From Cavia porcellus (taxonomy: Eukaryota; Chordata; Mammalia; Rodentia; Caviidae): a stretch of DNA of 64,000 nt. Under the pieces are notes generated by a model, which was given only the letters and a program-made list of their open reading frames with translations, had not been told where the DNA came from and did no database searches. The stretch is from assembly GCF_034190915.1 (NCBI RefSeq), contig NW_026947484.1:182274982-182338981 (forward strand), written 5' to 3'. The number at the start of each line of letters is the position of its first letter. Position 1 is the stretch's first letter. This document shows positions 44,401 to 55,979 of this stretch, piece after piece. Both the position numbers and the translations under genes were made by a program.

Positions 44401-45290
44401 GAATTTTAGAAAAACTTTGATGAAATTTCAGTAACAATATAGACCAATTTTTATAAATTTGTTATCATTATCATGTTTTTTACAACACATTAACATGGTA
44501 TACATTTCTATTTAGGGCTTTTATTTCCATCATTTTTAGCATATAGAGTCTAAATATCTTGTTAGCTTTATACCTTTTTTGGGGGGGTACTAGGAATTGA
44601 ACTCAGGGCCTTGTGCATGCCTTTCTTTTGTGTGCCTTTCTTTTATTTTCTTTAAAGTAATGGTAAACATTGTTTGTAATCGCAGTCTTCGTGTTTGCTG
44701 CTAGAATATATAAATGCAATATACAAATGCAATTGATCTGGGAATGTAATTTTGATTTTGTATACTGTGACTTTACAATACTCATTAGCTCCAGGAGTTT
44801 TAGGTTTTTTGATTTACCTTATGTAGACAGTCATGTCATCCACAGATAATGATGGCTATGTTTCTTTCTTGCCAATTTAATTTTCCTTTTTTTTTTTGTA
44901 GTAGGAATTGAACCCAGGGCTTTGTGCATGTCAGGCCTTTTATTTCGTTTTCTCTCTCTACTACAGTGGCTAAAACGTATAGTGTTGAGACAAAGAGAAC
45001 TAGTGAGAGCAGACATTCTTGCCTTGTTCGCTTGAAGTAGAAAACATTCAGCTTTTCACTATTACATGCTATCAAGTTAATTTAGTTTAATCATTTAATT
45101 GTAAGTGTTCCTCATTAGAAGTTGTACTTCCCTTCTATTTTTGAGTTTTTAAAATTTATTTATGCAATCATATGCTTTTCTTCTTTAGTTTTTTGATATG
45201 GTTTACTGCACTGATTTTTAGGTGGAATTAGGTGTATATATCTGGAACAAATATCACTGGCTATGGTATGTCATTCTTTTCTATTTTAGA
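44401..45290 (-). mobile_element. Ancient L1 ORF2 fragment with two small ID scraps
   Basis: Reversed L1 ORF2 landmarks: TTATGTAGACAGTCATGTCATC (split as TTATGTAGACAG and TCATGTCATC), CAGACATTCTTGCCTTGTTC, AAATTTATTTATGCAATCAT, TTTTGATATGGTTTACTGCA. ID-like pieces (TACTAGGAATTGAACTCAGG at 44588, TAGGAATTGAACCCAGGGCT at 44902) interrupt it. Confidence 0.6.
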
Positions 45291-45679
45291 CACTGTTAAA
45301 CTAAGGCTTTTTATTCCATGACTTGTGATATTCTCACTCAGTGGCTATTATTCTTCTTCACAATTCTGACATAACTCCAACACACTAAGAAGATATTTTT
45401 TATGTATTTCTTCCAGAAATGTTATGGTTTCTCATAGCAGATATTTTCTTTTGCTACAGTGAGCTAATGAACCTGTCTTTGGGTGACTACAGCCATCCTC
45501 CTGGAGGTCTCTGCTAGATGCTTTTTCAGAGCACGTCTGGGTTCTCAAGTATATGTGTGCAAACCTCTAGTATCTCTGGAAATACAGAACTGGTAGTAGG
45601 ACTACTGTTTTACCAGGTGGCTTCTGAATGTAAATGGCTATTATTTCTACTTAGGTTTCAGAAATAAACACAAAACAGT
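45291..45679. other. No recognised feature
   Basis: Sequence just downstream of the putative FKTN poly(A) site, on the minus strand. It contains a G/T-rich downstream-element-like stretch (minus TGTTTTGTGTTTATTTC, 45660-45680). Confidence 0.4.
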
Positions 45680-45697
45680 TCAAGATATTAAAAAAAT

Positions 45698-45703
45698 TTT
45701 ATT
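45698..45703 (-). terminator. FKTN: Candidate FKTN poly(A) signal
   Basis: AATAAA on the minus strand, followed within 15-35 nt by a T/G-rich segment (TGTTTTGTGTTTATTTC). It is the most distal clean signal before the sequence turns into old L1 DNA, so it was chosen as the main 3' end. Confidence 0.5.
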
Positions 45704-46379
45704 CATTATCCCAAAATGAATTATATATTACAAATTCTGATCAACATATTATTATTAAAGGTATTTTCAGTAGTACTATACATTATCTGTAAAATCAAAT
45801 AGTAAACTGATAAGCATACACTGAAATGTACTCACATTTAAAATATCCTTTCTTTATAAAATTCTCGTACATTTTTATATAGCTATGAAGTGGAATAGTC
45901 ACACAAAAATCTACATATGATTTTCATACAACAAACACACAAACTATTCTCCATGCTCTGGATAATCACAAGGCTATAAAGTCTTGTAAACCTTAAAAAC
46001 CAAAATACAGTACTTTCAATTCTTGTTATGCTCCCAACTCTTCTGTTAGAGGTACTCATAAGTCTATAGAAGCGATTTTGGCTGGCAAATGGATATTTGC
46101 ATAGGTTGGGAAGTTCACAGAGTTCAGCAACAGATTTTTCATTAGAAGACTTCCTCTTGACTATTTTAAGCACTGGTTTGAAAGGTATCACTACTGAATT
46201 GCTCTATCTGGCTTATAAACTATAGTTAGAATTAAGTTTGATATGGAACAACTTAGAGTGACATCATACAGCCTACTGATTCCTGCCTATTTTGAGAAAG
46301 AACCACAAATCTAGGGGCAGAAAATAGACATGTGTTTTTAACTGTCCCTTTATGATACAGGTATATATCAGTGGAGACA

Positions 46380-46465
46380 CTGCATTTTTGTGGGGCTAAG
46401 GATTAAACCCACACCATGTACACACTAGGCAAGTACTTTACCACTTAGCTACGTCCCCAAGCCAG
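46380..46465 (-). mobile_element. ID-like SINE in the FKTN 3'UTR
   Basis: Plus strand TTTTTGTGGGGCTAAGGATT, AAACCCACACCATGTACACA, CTTTACCACTTAGCTACGTC and CCCAAGCC give a reversed, older ID copy. Its sense is the same as FKTN transcription. Confidence 0.6.
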
Positions 46466-47799
46466 CACAGTCAATTAAAGAAAACTAAGTATTTCAAATC
46501 AGGATTTATAGCGAAGATTTACCTGTAAGAAAAAGCTAAAATAATGAGATGCAATTTTAGATAAGAGCCGGAGCCAAGTCAAAGGAGGAAGAGTGAGCTG
46601 CTTGGGACAAAGGAACGAAAATAGCGCATGAGATAATACCAGGAGACAACAGTTTTACTACCAAAATGAAAACAGAAGTTTTGTTTAAAGAAGAAGGCAA
46701 CACTGTAATGTCTCCGACTTTATTATATACTTTGACCTGATATATTTTTTTCTTAAGTAAATTTGGTCATGCAATTTTCCTGAGTAAACCAGTGTATACT
46801 GACCTATAATTTCTGTCATCCCATTTGAGAAATAATTAGAAGAGAAACATGAAACTAGGAAGTGCCACATTTCTTGAGCACTTACTCCTAAACCTGAGGC
46901 ATTGGGGAACAACAAAACAGAACCTTGACAACAGATTGGCAACAGTGTTTCTGATGGTACACAGATGTCTTTGAAACCCTTCCTTGGCATCAGACAAGGT
47001 CTAGGATTTTTCTCAATCTTACTTTTCATCACCATCATCTAAACCAAAAAAGTCTATTAGCATTTATCTGGGGCTGCTGATGAAAGAGGAAAACATGCAA
47101 GATATAGATAAGTAGAAGATGTGGTTTATATACCTTCTTGCATGAGTGGGTCAAAAAACTTTTAAGACGGTTAAACCAGAGGATACAGGAAATCAGGCAA
47201 ACACATAGCCCATAAGAATCACCTGAGAAATATCATCACTTGAAGCCTGCCATTGAAATGAAAGATTTCTGTTCTGAATAAAGCAGTAGGAATAGAGGAT
47301 GTACAGACATCGACTCAGGAAAAATTGGAAAATTGGAAAGTTGAGGGGACTAGAGAAGGAGCTAACAGAAACAAAAGAAGTAAAGTCAGTTAGAACATGA
47401 GAAAATACAAGAAAGAGAACTTGGCAGTGTAAGACCTTCCTTAACACAAGAAGAGAAGAGAAAAAATTGTTGACTAGTTTTATGAAAAAGTAAAGGACAG
47501 TTAAGAAAAAAGTACAGTATTATCCAGAAGTTGAAGGGAAACAACTTGAAATTTCTCTGAGAATACTAGAAATGGGATTGAAGACTGTAATGAATAAATT
47601 GAATCAGGTTTCAGAGGGACATAATGGCAACTTTGCTGAGAAGAGAGCGCCAGAATGTTACAGGATAGGAGTCTGGCAAAGTGCTTCTGTGAACAAAGGA
47701 GACAGATATGACACAGGAGAAAATGAATCCTAAGGTTTCTGTTAGTCATGAAGATCTATCACATAAAGATCTCAGATTACAGGATCAGCTTTCCACAGT

Positions 47800-47925
47800 G
47801 AAACTCCCCTGCTGCCACACTGTTCCTGTATCTACGTCAGCTAACATGGACAAAAACTCCTCAACTGTGAGTCGGAATAACCCTCTCCTTCTTTAAGTTC
47901 CGGGCATCCAGTATTTTGTCCCAGC
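47800..47925 (+). mobile_element. MaLR LTR 3' fragment in the FKTN 3'UTR
   Basis: AAAACTCCTCAACTGTGAGT, CGGAATAACCCTCTCCTTCT, CTTTAAGTTCCGGGCATCCA and GTATTTTGTCCCAGCCATG parallel the 3' end of the LTR at 33243-33585 (AAAACTGTAAGAAATAAACC then GGTATTTTGTCTCAG). Antisense to FKTN. Confidence 0.6.
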
Positions 47926-49830
47926 CATGTGGAAAGTGAGGAGGCCATCTGTTACACTGTTCTGGCATGTGACAAATGAAATCAGGTCAGCTACTGCGAA
48001 TTCTGGTTTTCATTCTGGGGGCTATTTTCAAGCAAAGAGAAGACTGATCATGATGACTTGTCTGATAATAGTCTATAGGTTCCTGAAAGCCTCCTTAAAT
48101 TATTTATGAGAAGACAAGTATTTTGCGTTAGAAACACACTCTCTGACAGCCGGTTAGCTAGCTACCACTCATCCTGGAAAGCTTTCAGGGTGGTTTTAAA
48201 ATCTGGAGGGGCTGGTACAGCGATCTTCCCCAACTTTGCTTTGGGAAACTCGGCTCATTCCCTCAGATGTTCCACTTTTCCTTTTATAAACTTGTTTTGG
48301 GGCAGTGCTGGGGCTTGTACAAACTGGTGGTTTCCATATTTGAGACTGGTTATTCTTCAGTTTTAGAGGAAAATCTGGCAAGCTGCTCCAAAAAGCAACC
48401 CTAAACAGCACAGAGAAGATACAAGACTTGACTTCCTTTCCTAACGAGGAGTAACAGGGCTTATTAGTGGGGATGCAGTTCCTTTTATCGCTCACTTACA
48501 AGTTACAAGTGATGAGTGAAGACATGAACAAGACACAGTCATCCCAGCCGACTCAGCAACAGACCGAAAGAGGAAAGGAAAACTGCAGGGATCCACAGGT
48601 GGGTACTCAATGGAGGGAAGCCCGCGTTCTTCCTTCATCAATATGCAACTGACTGAGCAACTACAGACAGACACAAGCTTCACCAACCCGATCAGCTAGG
48701 GTGGGGAATAACTGCCAGCTCACGATTTCCCTCCCATTCCGGAGACTTTAAGCACTTTTGGGAGAAAATTAACAGGTAAGTTTTTATTCCATTTAAACTG
48801 ATACACAGGTCATAAATTAAATAACTAGAGCTAGGATTGGTGAATAAATACAACAAAAAGTCTATTTGAAAAATTTGAGGTACTTCTATTAATGTTTTAG
48901 TGTTAACATTAAAACTGAAAGTGCGAGGATTATAAAAAAAATGTAAAATGCCCATGAAAAGCTCATATTTTTATTATACAGAGTGGCTGAGATGAAATAA
49001 GGAAAGTGAGTTTTGTGAAACAACAACTCTCAAAAGCATGTCGGGTACCATGGTCTTGCTTAATGCTTTGTCAACAAAGTGCCAACAGAGGTCAGAAAAA
49101 CTCTTCTCACAAGGCATGGAAATTCAAGCATCACACAAGCATCAGCTTTCTTTTGACTTCAAATAGGAAAACAGAAGGTGTATGGAAACTTATCTTGACG
49201 AGCTAGAAGAAAGCTCTCACTTTCCCTTCTAGACTAACATCCCATGTTCCAATCAATTCCGTATCAGATTGCTTATAAGACGAATCTGCTAGCATCTCTC
49301 TTTGAGGCCACATAATTCTGATCACCTCACTATTAACCCGGACTTTACAATCTTAACTGTAGCACTAACGTATCAGCTCAAACGCTGAGGATAGGAATGG
49401 ATTATTCTTCTCACTCAGTACATCCTTCCTTAGCTTTTGCCTGATAAATTAATATTTTCTAGACTAAACATTACTTAACATTTAAAACATCTTTACAAAA
49501 TATATCCTATTCTCCTTTAGTTCTTCAAAGAGTGGGGAAGTTTCTCTGAAGGTTAAGTTGGGGTATTTACCAAAGGAATAGGAAAAATAGGCTCATTCAT
49601 CTCTGATTCTCCACTGTAACCTAACACTTCATTTGGCACACAGAAAGTCAGTAATAAATGCCATTATAGAGCTAAATCAGATGGCTCAGGAGTTAGGACG
49701 CTGTGTCTCAAACTGGTCCTTTTTTCTTGGGTGATGTTTTCACTTAAGTGTGGTGAGTAGATGTGTAGCTCTGTAAACAGTTACTTGTTCTTTTTCCGTA
49801 AGAGAAAGTCTCCCATTTCTACCTTGTATT

Positions 49831-50106
<276 letters not shown>

Positions 50107-50461
50107 TTAAGGAATCCAGATGCTAGTACACTCCTGACCCAGGACAGCCCCCTATCACTAACCAGCTTTGGGGAAAGAGTTCAGTGTTTTTAACTGTCCT
50201 GCATCTCGTCTCTCTTCCAGTGGGAATACTACACACCCACCTCCCCTTTCCACTCTGTTTGCAGAGCAGCTTGCTCCATTTCTATGCTTCAGAGATAGGT
50301 GAAACCCTGGGATTTCTGTTGCGATCAATAGGGGAAAAGGTATCAAAACAAAACAACGTCATCAAAAGATGAAGGAAATGATCATTTGCTTTTCTTGCAC
50401 AACCAGGATTTCCTAAGGATATAGAATAAGTATGACTTCCAAGCTGCACTCTCAGCTTTCT

Positions 50462-50540
50462 CCTTTTTTGGTACCGGGGATTGAACTTGTGACCCTGTGC
50501 TCACCAGGCAGGCGCTTATGCCCCTGAGCTAAATCCCCAG
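50462..50540 (-). mobile_element. ID SINE
   Basis: Reversed: TTTTTTGGTACCGGGGATTG, AACTTGTGACCCTGTGCTCA, CAGGCAGGCGCTTATGCCCC, GAGCTAAATCCCCAGC. It is in FKTN sense. Confidence 0.85.
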
Positions 50541-51483
50541 CTTTCAACTCTGGTTCCACACCTTACATGATCCTGCCTATAATTTCTGCATTTCTTTCTT
50601 TTCTTTCAAATGCTGAAGAACATCTTTAAACCAAACAAAATTATAATGCATTTAACTGGATCTACTGCAGAACCATGTCAATTAATAGGTAAGTTTCAGG
50701 AATTAAACCCAAAACATATTTCTAAAAAGTATTTTCAATCTAGGAAATTAAATTTGATATAAAGAAAGTTAAAAGTAGCAGATCTGTTTGACTTAAGGTT
50801 ACATTATAACCTTGTATTTGGCCTTAGTCTTTTTCTGAGGAATGTTTCTTTTCTTCACAACATGGTAAGACCCGACAGTAATGAGACCTAAAGTGGCAAT
50901 AGCAGAAACCACAGGAATTTAAAATATCAGAGATCAAAGAAAGAACAAGGAAAAGTCACTTTTCAGAGAGACTGTACTGTGGAAATGGGACCTACTAGGC
51001 ATGTTCTCCAGAGAAAGGTCAATTCTTACATATCCTGCTTTGCAGTATTATGTTTTGCCACCAAATGAGCATTAAGCCATATATAAAAGTGAGAGGCTGA
51101 ACAAATTCTAAAGAAAGCAACAAGTGCCTTCTACAAAAGTCAGGGGTTCAGGCAGTTAATGGCAGTCCCAGCTGGCTTCTGTGAAAAGACAGCCACTGCA
51201 AATCTCACGGTGCAGGGAGAAATGAGACACAGCCTAGGCCTAGCATCTGCTGTCCCAATTTTACTCTGCAACTCATCTTCATGGAACTGCTTTTCTTGTC
51301 AGCAGACATATCCATCCATCATCAGCCTCCACCCTCCCCAATCAGCTGCTGGTCAGCAGAATGACCACCTGTCACATCCTGTCAAGCGCCTACACTGAGA
51401 CTGAAATAAGGCAGAAATCATGGTCTATGTAACACAGCAACCCAAGCCAGGAAATACCTCTCTTTAAGAACCAGCCTCTACAG

Positions 51484-51563
51484 CAGTGGTGGTGAACCTA
51501 CAGGACTTGTGCCAACACGAGCTGTTTGTATTACTAAAAGCTCTGAAAGGTTCACTATCACTC
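51484..51563. mobile_element. Short hAT-Charlie-type nonautonomous DNA transposon
   Basis: An 80-bp unit with terminal inverted repeats: CAGTGGTGGTGAACCT on the left and, on the right, AGGTTCACTATCACTC, which is 13 of 16 complementary. It is flanked by 8-bp near-duplicates CTCTACAG and TTCTATAG (6 of 8 match, both changes transitions), with the TCTA centre that is typical of hAT-Charlie targets. Rodent URR1-type elements have such ends as I recall. Confidence 0.65.
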
Positions 51564-53030
51564 TTCTATAGTTTAAAAAAGCTGCAAGAAAAATAAAATT
51601 GATCTAGAACAGACAGGGTAAAACAGAACACTACAGATTTAACAATAGCAATGTTGACCAGTCAAGGCTTACTAAGCAAAACCAAAACATTTAAAATACT
51701 GTACAATGCGAAAATAATGCAAAGACAATTTACCTAGAGACATCCCTAAACTCTCTGTGGTTTTCTTTCCCACAATTATTTTTCAATTCACTCAGAAAAA
51801 AACCAACCAAACAAAAAACAGACAAACAACAAACCATCAGCTTCCTAGGAGAAGAGGAAAGATAGAAGTATAAAATGTGAAAAGTAATTGTAAAATAGGG
51901 TTGTCGAGGGGAGAGGGAGGGTTGGGTGACATAAAACAGCACATGCCCTGTACTCTGTCCAGGTTACCAGTAAAGAATGACTAAGCCTGAAGTACACCAT
52001 GGGTCAGCACTGTTATCTTGGGCTTAAAGCTATGATTAAGCTTGGCTGCGCTGTTCACACTTTAAAATACAAGCCCTAGAATACAATCTAAAATGCAAAC
52101 AAGATTTAAATTTATGTTAAGCAAACACTAAATCAGAATACAAATTTAAGAGATCTAGTGCACAAAAACACTCCTGTTTCATACAACTTTACATCACTTT
52201 CTTTTTGTCTAAAACAGCACTTCTATAATTGGGAGTAAAATAATTCTCTCACAGACAATTATTAAAATCTACAGAGTACTTGGTAGTGGTTAATTTCACC
52301 ATGTACAGTCTATGAACATAATTGCTAAAGGAAAAGGAAGTCCTTCCAGTGCTACAGAGCACTGTCACTGTTACTAGAAGCTAGCTAAGTGCCACTGAGC
52401 ACCACCAACATTTGTTAGGCTGACCTTTTTTGACAGGTGAGCCTGCACTGTACCCTAGAGATGGAGCAACACAGGCATTTTTTCCTGCAGGAATTTTCTG
52501 TAAAACAATGCAAAAGGTATATTTCCATAAATAATTTTATCTCTTTTTTAAAAATTAATTTCTTTTTATCAGTTATTCCAGGCCTAAATCCTCTAGCACA
52601 GTGTTTACAGAAGCAAGGCCAGCACATTATTTCTTTCTGGTTTTAATGTGAAGGCTTCTAAAATTTTTTCATTAAATATGACTGCCCATTGGTTTTTGAA
52701 ATATTCTCTTTATAGGGTTAAAGAAATTCTAGATCCATTTTCATCCAAGTTCAATTCAAAGGCTTTTTATTTCTTTTGGTTAATTATGACATTTGTTAGC
52801 TGTTTTTGCCATAGAAACAATCATGAATTTTTTCCCTTCTCCTTTTAAAATCCCTTAATGGAAATTTATATCTTGCAGTAACACTGCAAAATTCTATTCC
52901 TATAGGGTATTTTTATTTGTATTTACTTTAAGTGTTCTTTAAAAAAAAAAACCCAGAATTTCTTGGTGCTGCCCGTATCTAGTGTAGCTGTAAGTCTCAT
53001 TAATGGAATTGCTTAGTTTTCTTTCTCCCT

Positions 53031-53205
53031 TCCTTTTTTTGTTTTGTTTTGTTATTGCTGTTGTACTGGGGACTCAATTCAGGGTCTTACGCCAAGTGAC
53101 ATCCTAGCCTTTTTTACGTATTTATTTTGAGACCAAGGCTAAGTCACTAAGTTGCCTACATATATTTTTGCCTCGGGACTGCAGGTGTGTCACATCACTT
53201 GGCTT
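53031..53205 (-). mobile_element. B1-ID composite SINE, reversed
   Basis: T-rich head (TTTTTTTGTTTTGTTTTGTT), ID half (GTACTGGGGACTCAATTCAG, GTCTTACGCCAAGTGACATC), then B1 half (TTATTTTGAGACCAAGGCTA, GCCTCGGGACTGCAGGTGTG). Confidence 0.7.
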
Positions 53206-53579
53206 TTCCCTTTTCTGACAAAGGTTACATAATCTGGGGTAACCTATTCTGTGATGGTATGGTAAAACTTTCCAAGTGTTGGTGCGCTCTGATGAGGAAA
53301 AGAGGGGGATAAGAAGATTCTCAATACTAATTCATTGTCTTCGATGAGTGCAGGGTACTGGACATTCAGTTGATTTTGGTATATTTTTGTCTAGAAAGCC
53401 TTGTCATTTCACATTTTATCCAACTGTCACATTTATGGACTTATTACAGTTATTCACAGCACTTTCTCTTGAGACTCATTGTAACAGAGTTTACAGCATG
53501 AAGAGCCACACGTTGGGTTTGTGGGCTGAATTTTATATTTTTTTCATCAGTCTTGCTAGATATCCAGTTATTTAATTAG

Positions 53580-54180
53580 TTTTCAAATTAATCCTTTTCA
53601 AAACTAGCATTTTAAATTGTTGGTCTTTGATTAGTCTTCTACTTCATTCATTTCTTACTTTCTTCATTTTTCTTAGGGTGATTCTATAATTTTCTTCAAC
53701 TGAGTACTTAATTTTTTACATGTACTTATCATATTCAAATGTTTTTAAGGCTATAAGTTTAGTTTTATTTCTTTACTTCCTGTTTTAGTATATAGTACAT
53801 TCATCATCTTTATAAGATCTATTATAAAATTTCCTTTTAAACTTACTGTTATGGAGGGTGTTTTAAAGTTTCAAACATTAAGAAATGCCTTTTAATTGTT
53901 AACTTATAATTTAATTTCCATTATGGTCATAAAAGATCATCTACTAAAATAATTATGCACTTTTTCTCTCTTTAATTCATTCATGTGGAGAATTATATGT
54001 ATACACATGGGATGATTTTTATTAATGCTTGGGAATTTACTAAAATTACATTTATGATGCAGTGTATAATAAACTTTTGTAAAGGCTCTATATAGATAAT
54101 AAGTATATTATATTCATCATTATTTTGTGAAGACTTACACAACTGGTTAACTTTGTGTTGTCAATACTTTCCTTCTTTTG
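53580..54180 (-). mobile_element. Ancient L1-derived sequence
   Basis: Reversed, AT-rich L1 ORF2-like order (TTTGATTAGTCTTCTACTTC, TTTAAGGCTATAAGTTTAGT, TTTCCATTATGGTCATAAAA, TTACATTTATGATGCAGTG). Identity is low, so the call is tentative. Confidence 0.45.
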
Positions 54181-54213
54181 TGGACCAGGAGTTTTAAAAG
54201 TGAAAGTATCAAA

Positions 54214-54393
54214 ACCAGGAATGGTAGTTCATGTCTGCAATTCCAGTACTCTGGGTAACTGAGGTAAGAGGATCAGAAGCTTGAGCCCAGTCTTGGCAAC
54301 TTAGTGACTTAGTAAGACCTTGTATCAACAAAAAAAATAAAAAGAGCTGGGGATATAGCTCAGTGCAAAAGCCCAGGCTCAATCCCCAGTATA
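54214..54393 (+). mobile_element. B1-ID composite SINE
   Basis: B1 half (CCAGGAATGGTAGTTCATGT, GAGGTAAGAGGATCAGAAGC, AGTAAGACCTTGTATCAACA), A-rich linker, then ID half (GAGCTGGGGATATAGCTCAG, CCAGGCTCAATCCCCAGTAT). It abuts the L1 that follows. Confidence 0.85.
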
Positions 54394-54770
54394 AAACACA
54401 GCCAGGAAAGCCCTGGCAACATCACACTGTGGGGGCACACTTTGCCTAGCTGCCTGGGTCCTGGAGGTTCTGAACTCTACCCAGCCAGCCATAAGGCACT
54501 GGCACCACACTCCAGGAGTGCACTCTTGCTAGCTCCACAGAGCATCCCTGCTCTGCCCAGTCCAGCATCTCAGTGCAATCCATCAGGGGAATGCCTGGCC
54601 AGCCTCACAGGTCACAGCGCACAAATCTTTGGTGCCATAGTTCGGGGGTGCACCACAGCTAGCCACCTAGGTATCAAAGGATTGAAGCTCTGCTCAGCGC
54701 AGCTTTCCAGGACAATTCATCAGGAGGATGTCTGGCAAGCCACATGGGTCCCAGAGGAAAATAATCCAAT

Positions 54771-55900
54771 GAAAAAGCAAAATGCAGTCTCCCCTCTCCA
54801 GCCCACTAAGAACACACCCAAGAGACACTGAAATGGAAGACACTGGAAATCACACAACTGAACTTTCCGAAATGATAGCAAATGAAGAAAAGAAACAACT
54901 CTATGAAACTATAGAGGAAATTCTCCCAGGTAAGAAATAAAATGACAAACATTATGAAAGAAATGTTATGTGTATCTAAGAAGATCTACATCAAAAAATA
55001 GAGGAACAACAAGGGCTAAGGATTTAGCTCAGAGGCATAAGCACCTACCTGCCAAGCGTGAGGTCGTGAGTTTGATCGCTGGTACCAAAAAAAAAAAAAA
55101 AGGAGGAACATAAGACAATGATGGAAACCTTGAATGAACAATACAAGACAGAATCAGAATGCATGAAATGGATACAAAAGGATATTCGTGAAATTAAAAA
55201 TTCCATTGAAAGCTGGCAAAACTGCTTGAATGAAGCTGAAAATAGACTCTCAAATCTAAGACAGGATGGAAGCTTATGATAATGAAAGAAAAGATCTCTT
55301 AAAAATAACAAGGAAAAATAAAAGGAAAACAAGGGGCCACTGTTGTTTAACAATTCAACAGTTGCAAGATGATGCAAAGAGAAACAATATAAGACTGATA
55401 GGTGTCAATGAAAAAGCAGAGATCAACTCAAATGACATATGAAGACTACTTACAGAAATAATAGCAGAAAATTTTCTAAACATGGGGAGAGAATCTAATA
55501 TCCAGATAAGTTAGGCATACAGTGCCCCAAATAACCATAACCAAAACAAATCTTCAAACATGTAATAATTAGGATATCAGAAATTCTGCACAAGAACAGA
55601 ATACTAAAAGGTGTCAAAGAAAAGAAACAGATCACCTACAAAGGAAAGCCTATCAGAATCACAGTACACTTCTCAAAACAAGCCTTCAAGTCAAGAAGGG
55701 CTTGGAGTGAAGTATTTCATGTCCTTAAAGAAAACAACTTTCAACCCAGATAAATGTACCTTGAAAAATTATCTTTGAAAATTGATGGAGAAATAAGATA
55801 CTTCCACAACAAAGAACAACTACAGAAACTCATGACCACTAAACCAATACTACAAAGAGAACTTACAGATACTCTAGAAAAGAGACAAAGAAAACTATAA
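54771..55900 (+). pseudogene. L1 ORF1 remnant
   Basis: The start (MKKQNAVSPLQPTKNTPKRH) is followed by a stop and frameshifts. The coiled-coil (FRAME around AGAAAGCTGGCAAAAC-like text at 55205-55260) and C-terminal RNA-binding segments can be followed to about 55900. The part around 55690 keeps TCAAGAAGGGCTTGGAGT, a TGG codon where the HAL1-like element has TAG. It is more damaged than that element's ORF1. Confidence 0.75.
55009..55102 (+). mobile_element. ID SINE inside L1 ORF1, 8-bp TSD
   Basis: AAGGGCTAAGGATTTAGCTC, GAGGCATAAGCACCTACCTG, GTCGTGAGTTTGATCGCTGG then TACC and an A run. Direct repeats GAGGAACA at 55001-55008 and 55103-55110. Confidence 0.9.
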
Positions 55901-55979
55901 TCACACAGCAGAAGGAAACCAGTAAGCAGGGCAAACAAACAGAAAAAGTAGAAAACCAACAACAAAAACAGAAAGATAA

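Larger units (their letters stand above)
45680..49830 (-). other. FKTN: FKTN 3'UTR (candidate extent)
   Basis: About 4.15 kb on the minus strand from the FKTN stop codon to a poly(A) signal at 45698-45703. It is largely unique, unlike the repeat-dense DNA on both sides, and human FKTN also has a multi-kilobase 3'UTR. An ID-like SINE (46380-46465) and a MaLR scrap (47800-47925) lie within. Other minus-strand AATAAA motifs near 46717, 48783 and 48969 could give shorter forms. Open frames such as 46685-47038 are not coding. In humans this UTR is the site of the Fukuyama muscular dystrophy SVA insertion; nothing like SVA is seen here. Confidence 0.6.

Noticed and set aside
46685..47038. 117-aa minus-strand open frame
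   Set aside because: It lies inside the candidate FKTN 3'UTR, lacks a domain and has no exon boundaries.
55045..55377. Minus-strand open frame of 110 aa, and similar ones at 55741-55965 and 57457-57798
   Set aside because: They are antisense to L1 ORF1/ORF2 in the decayed L1.
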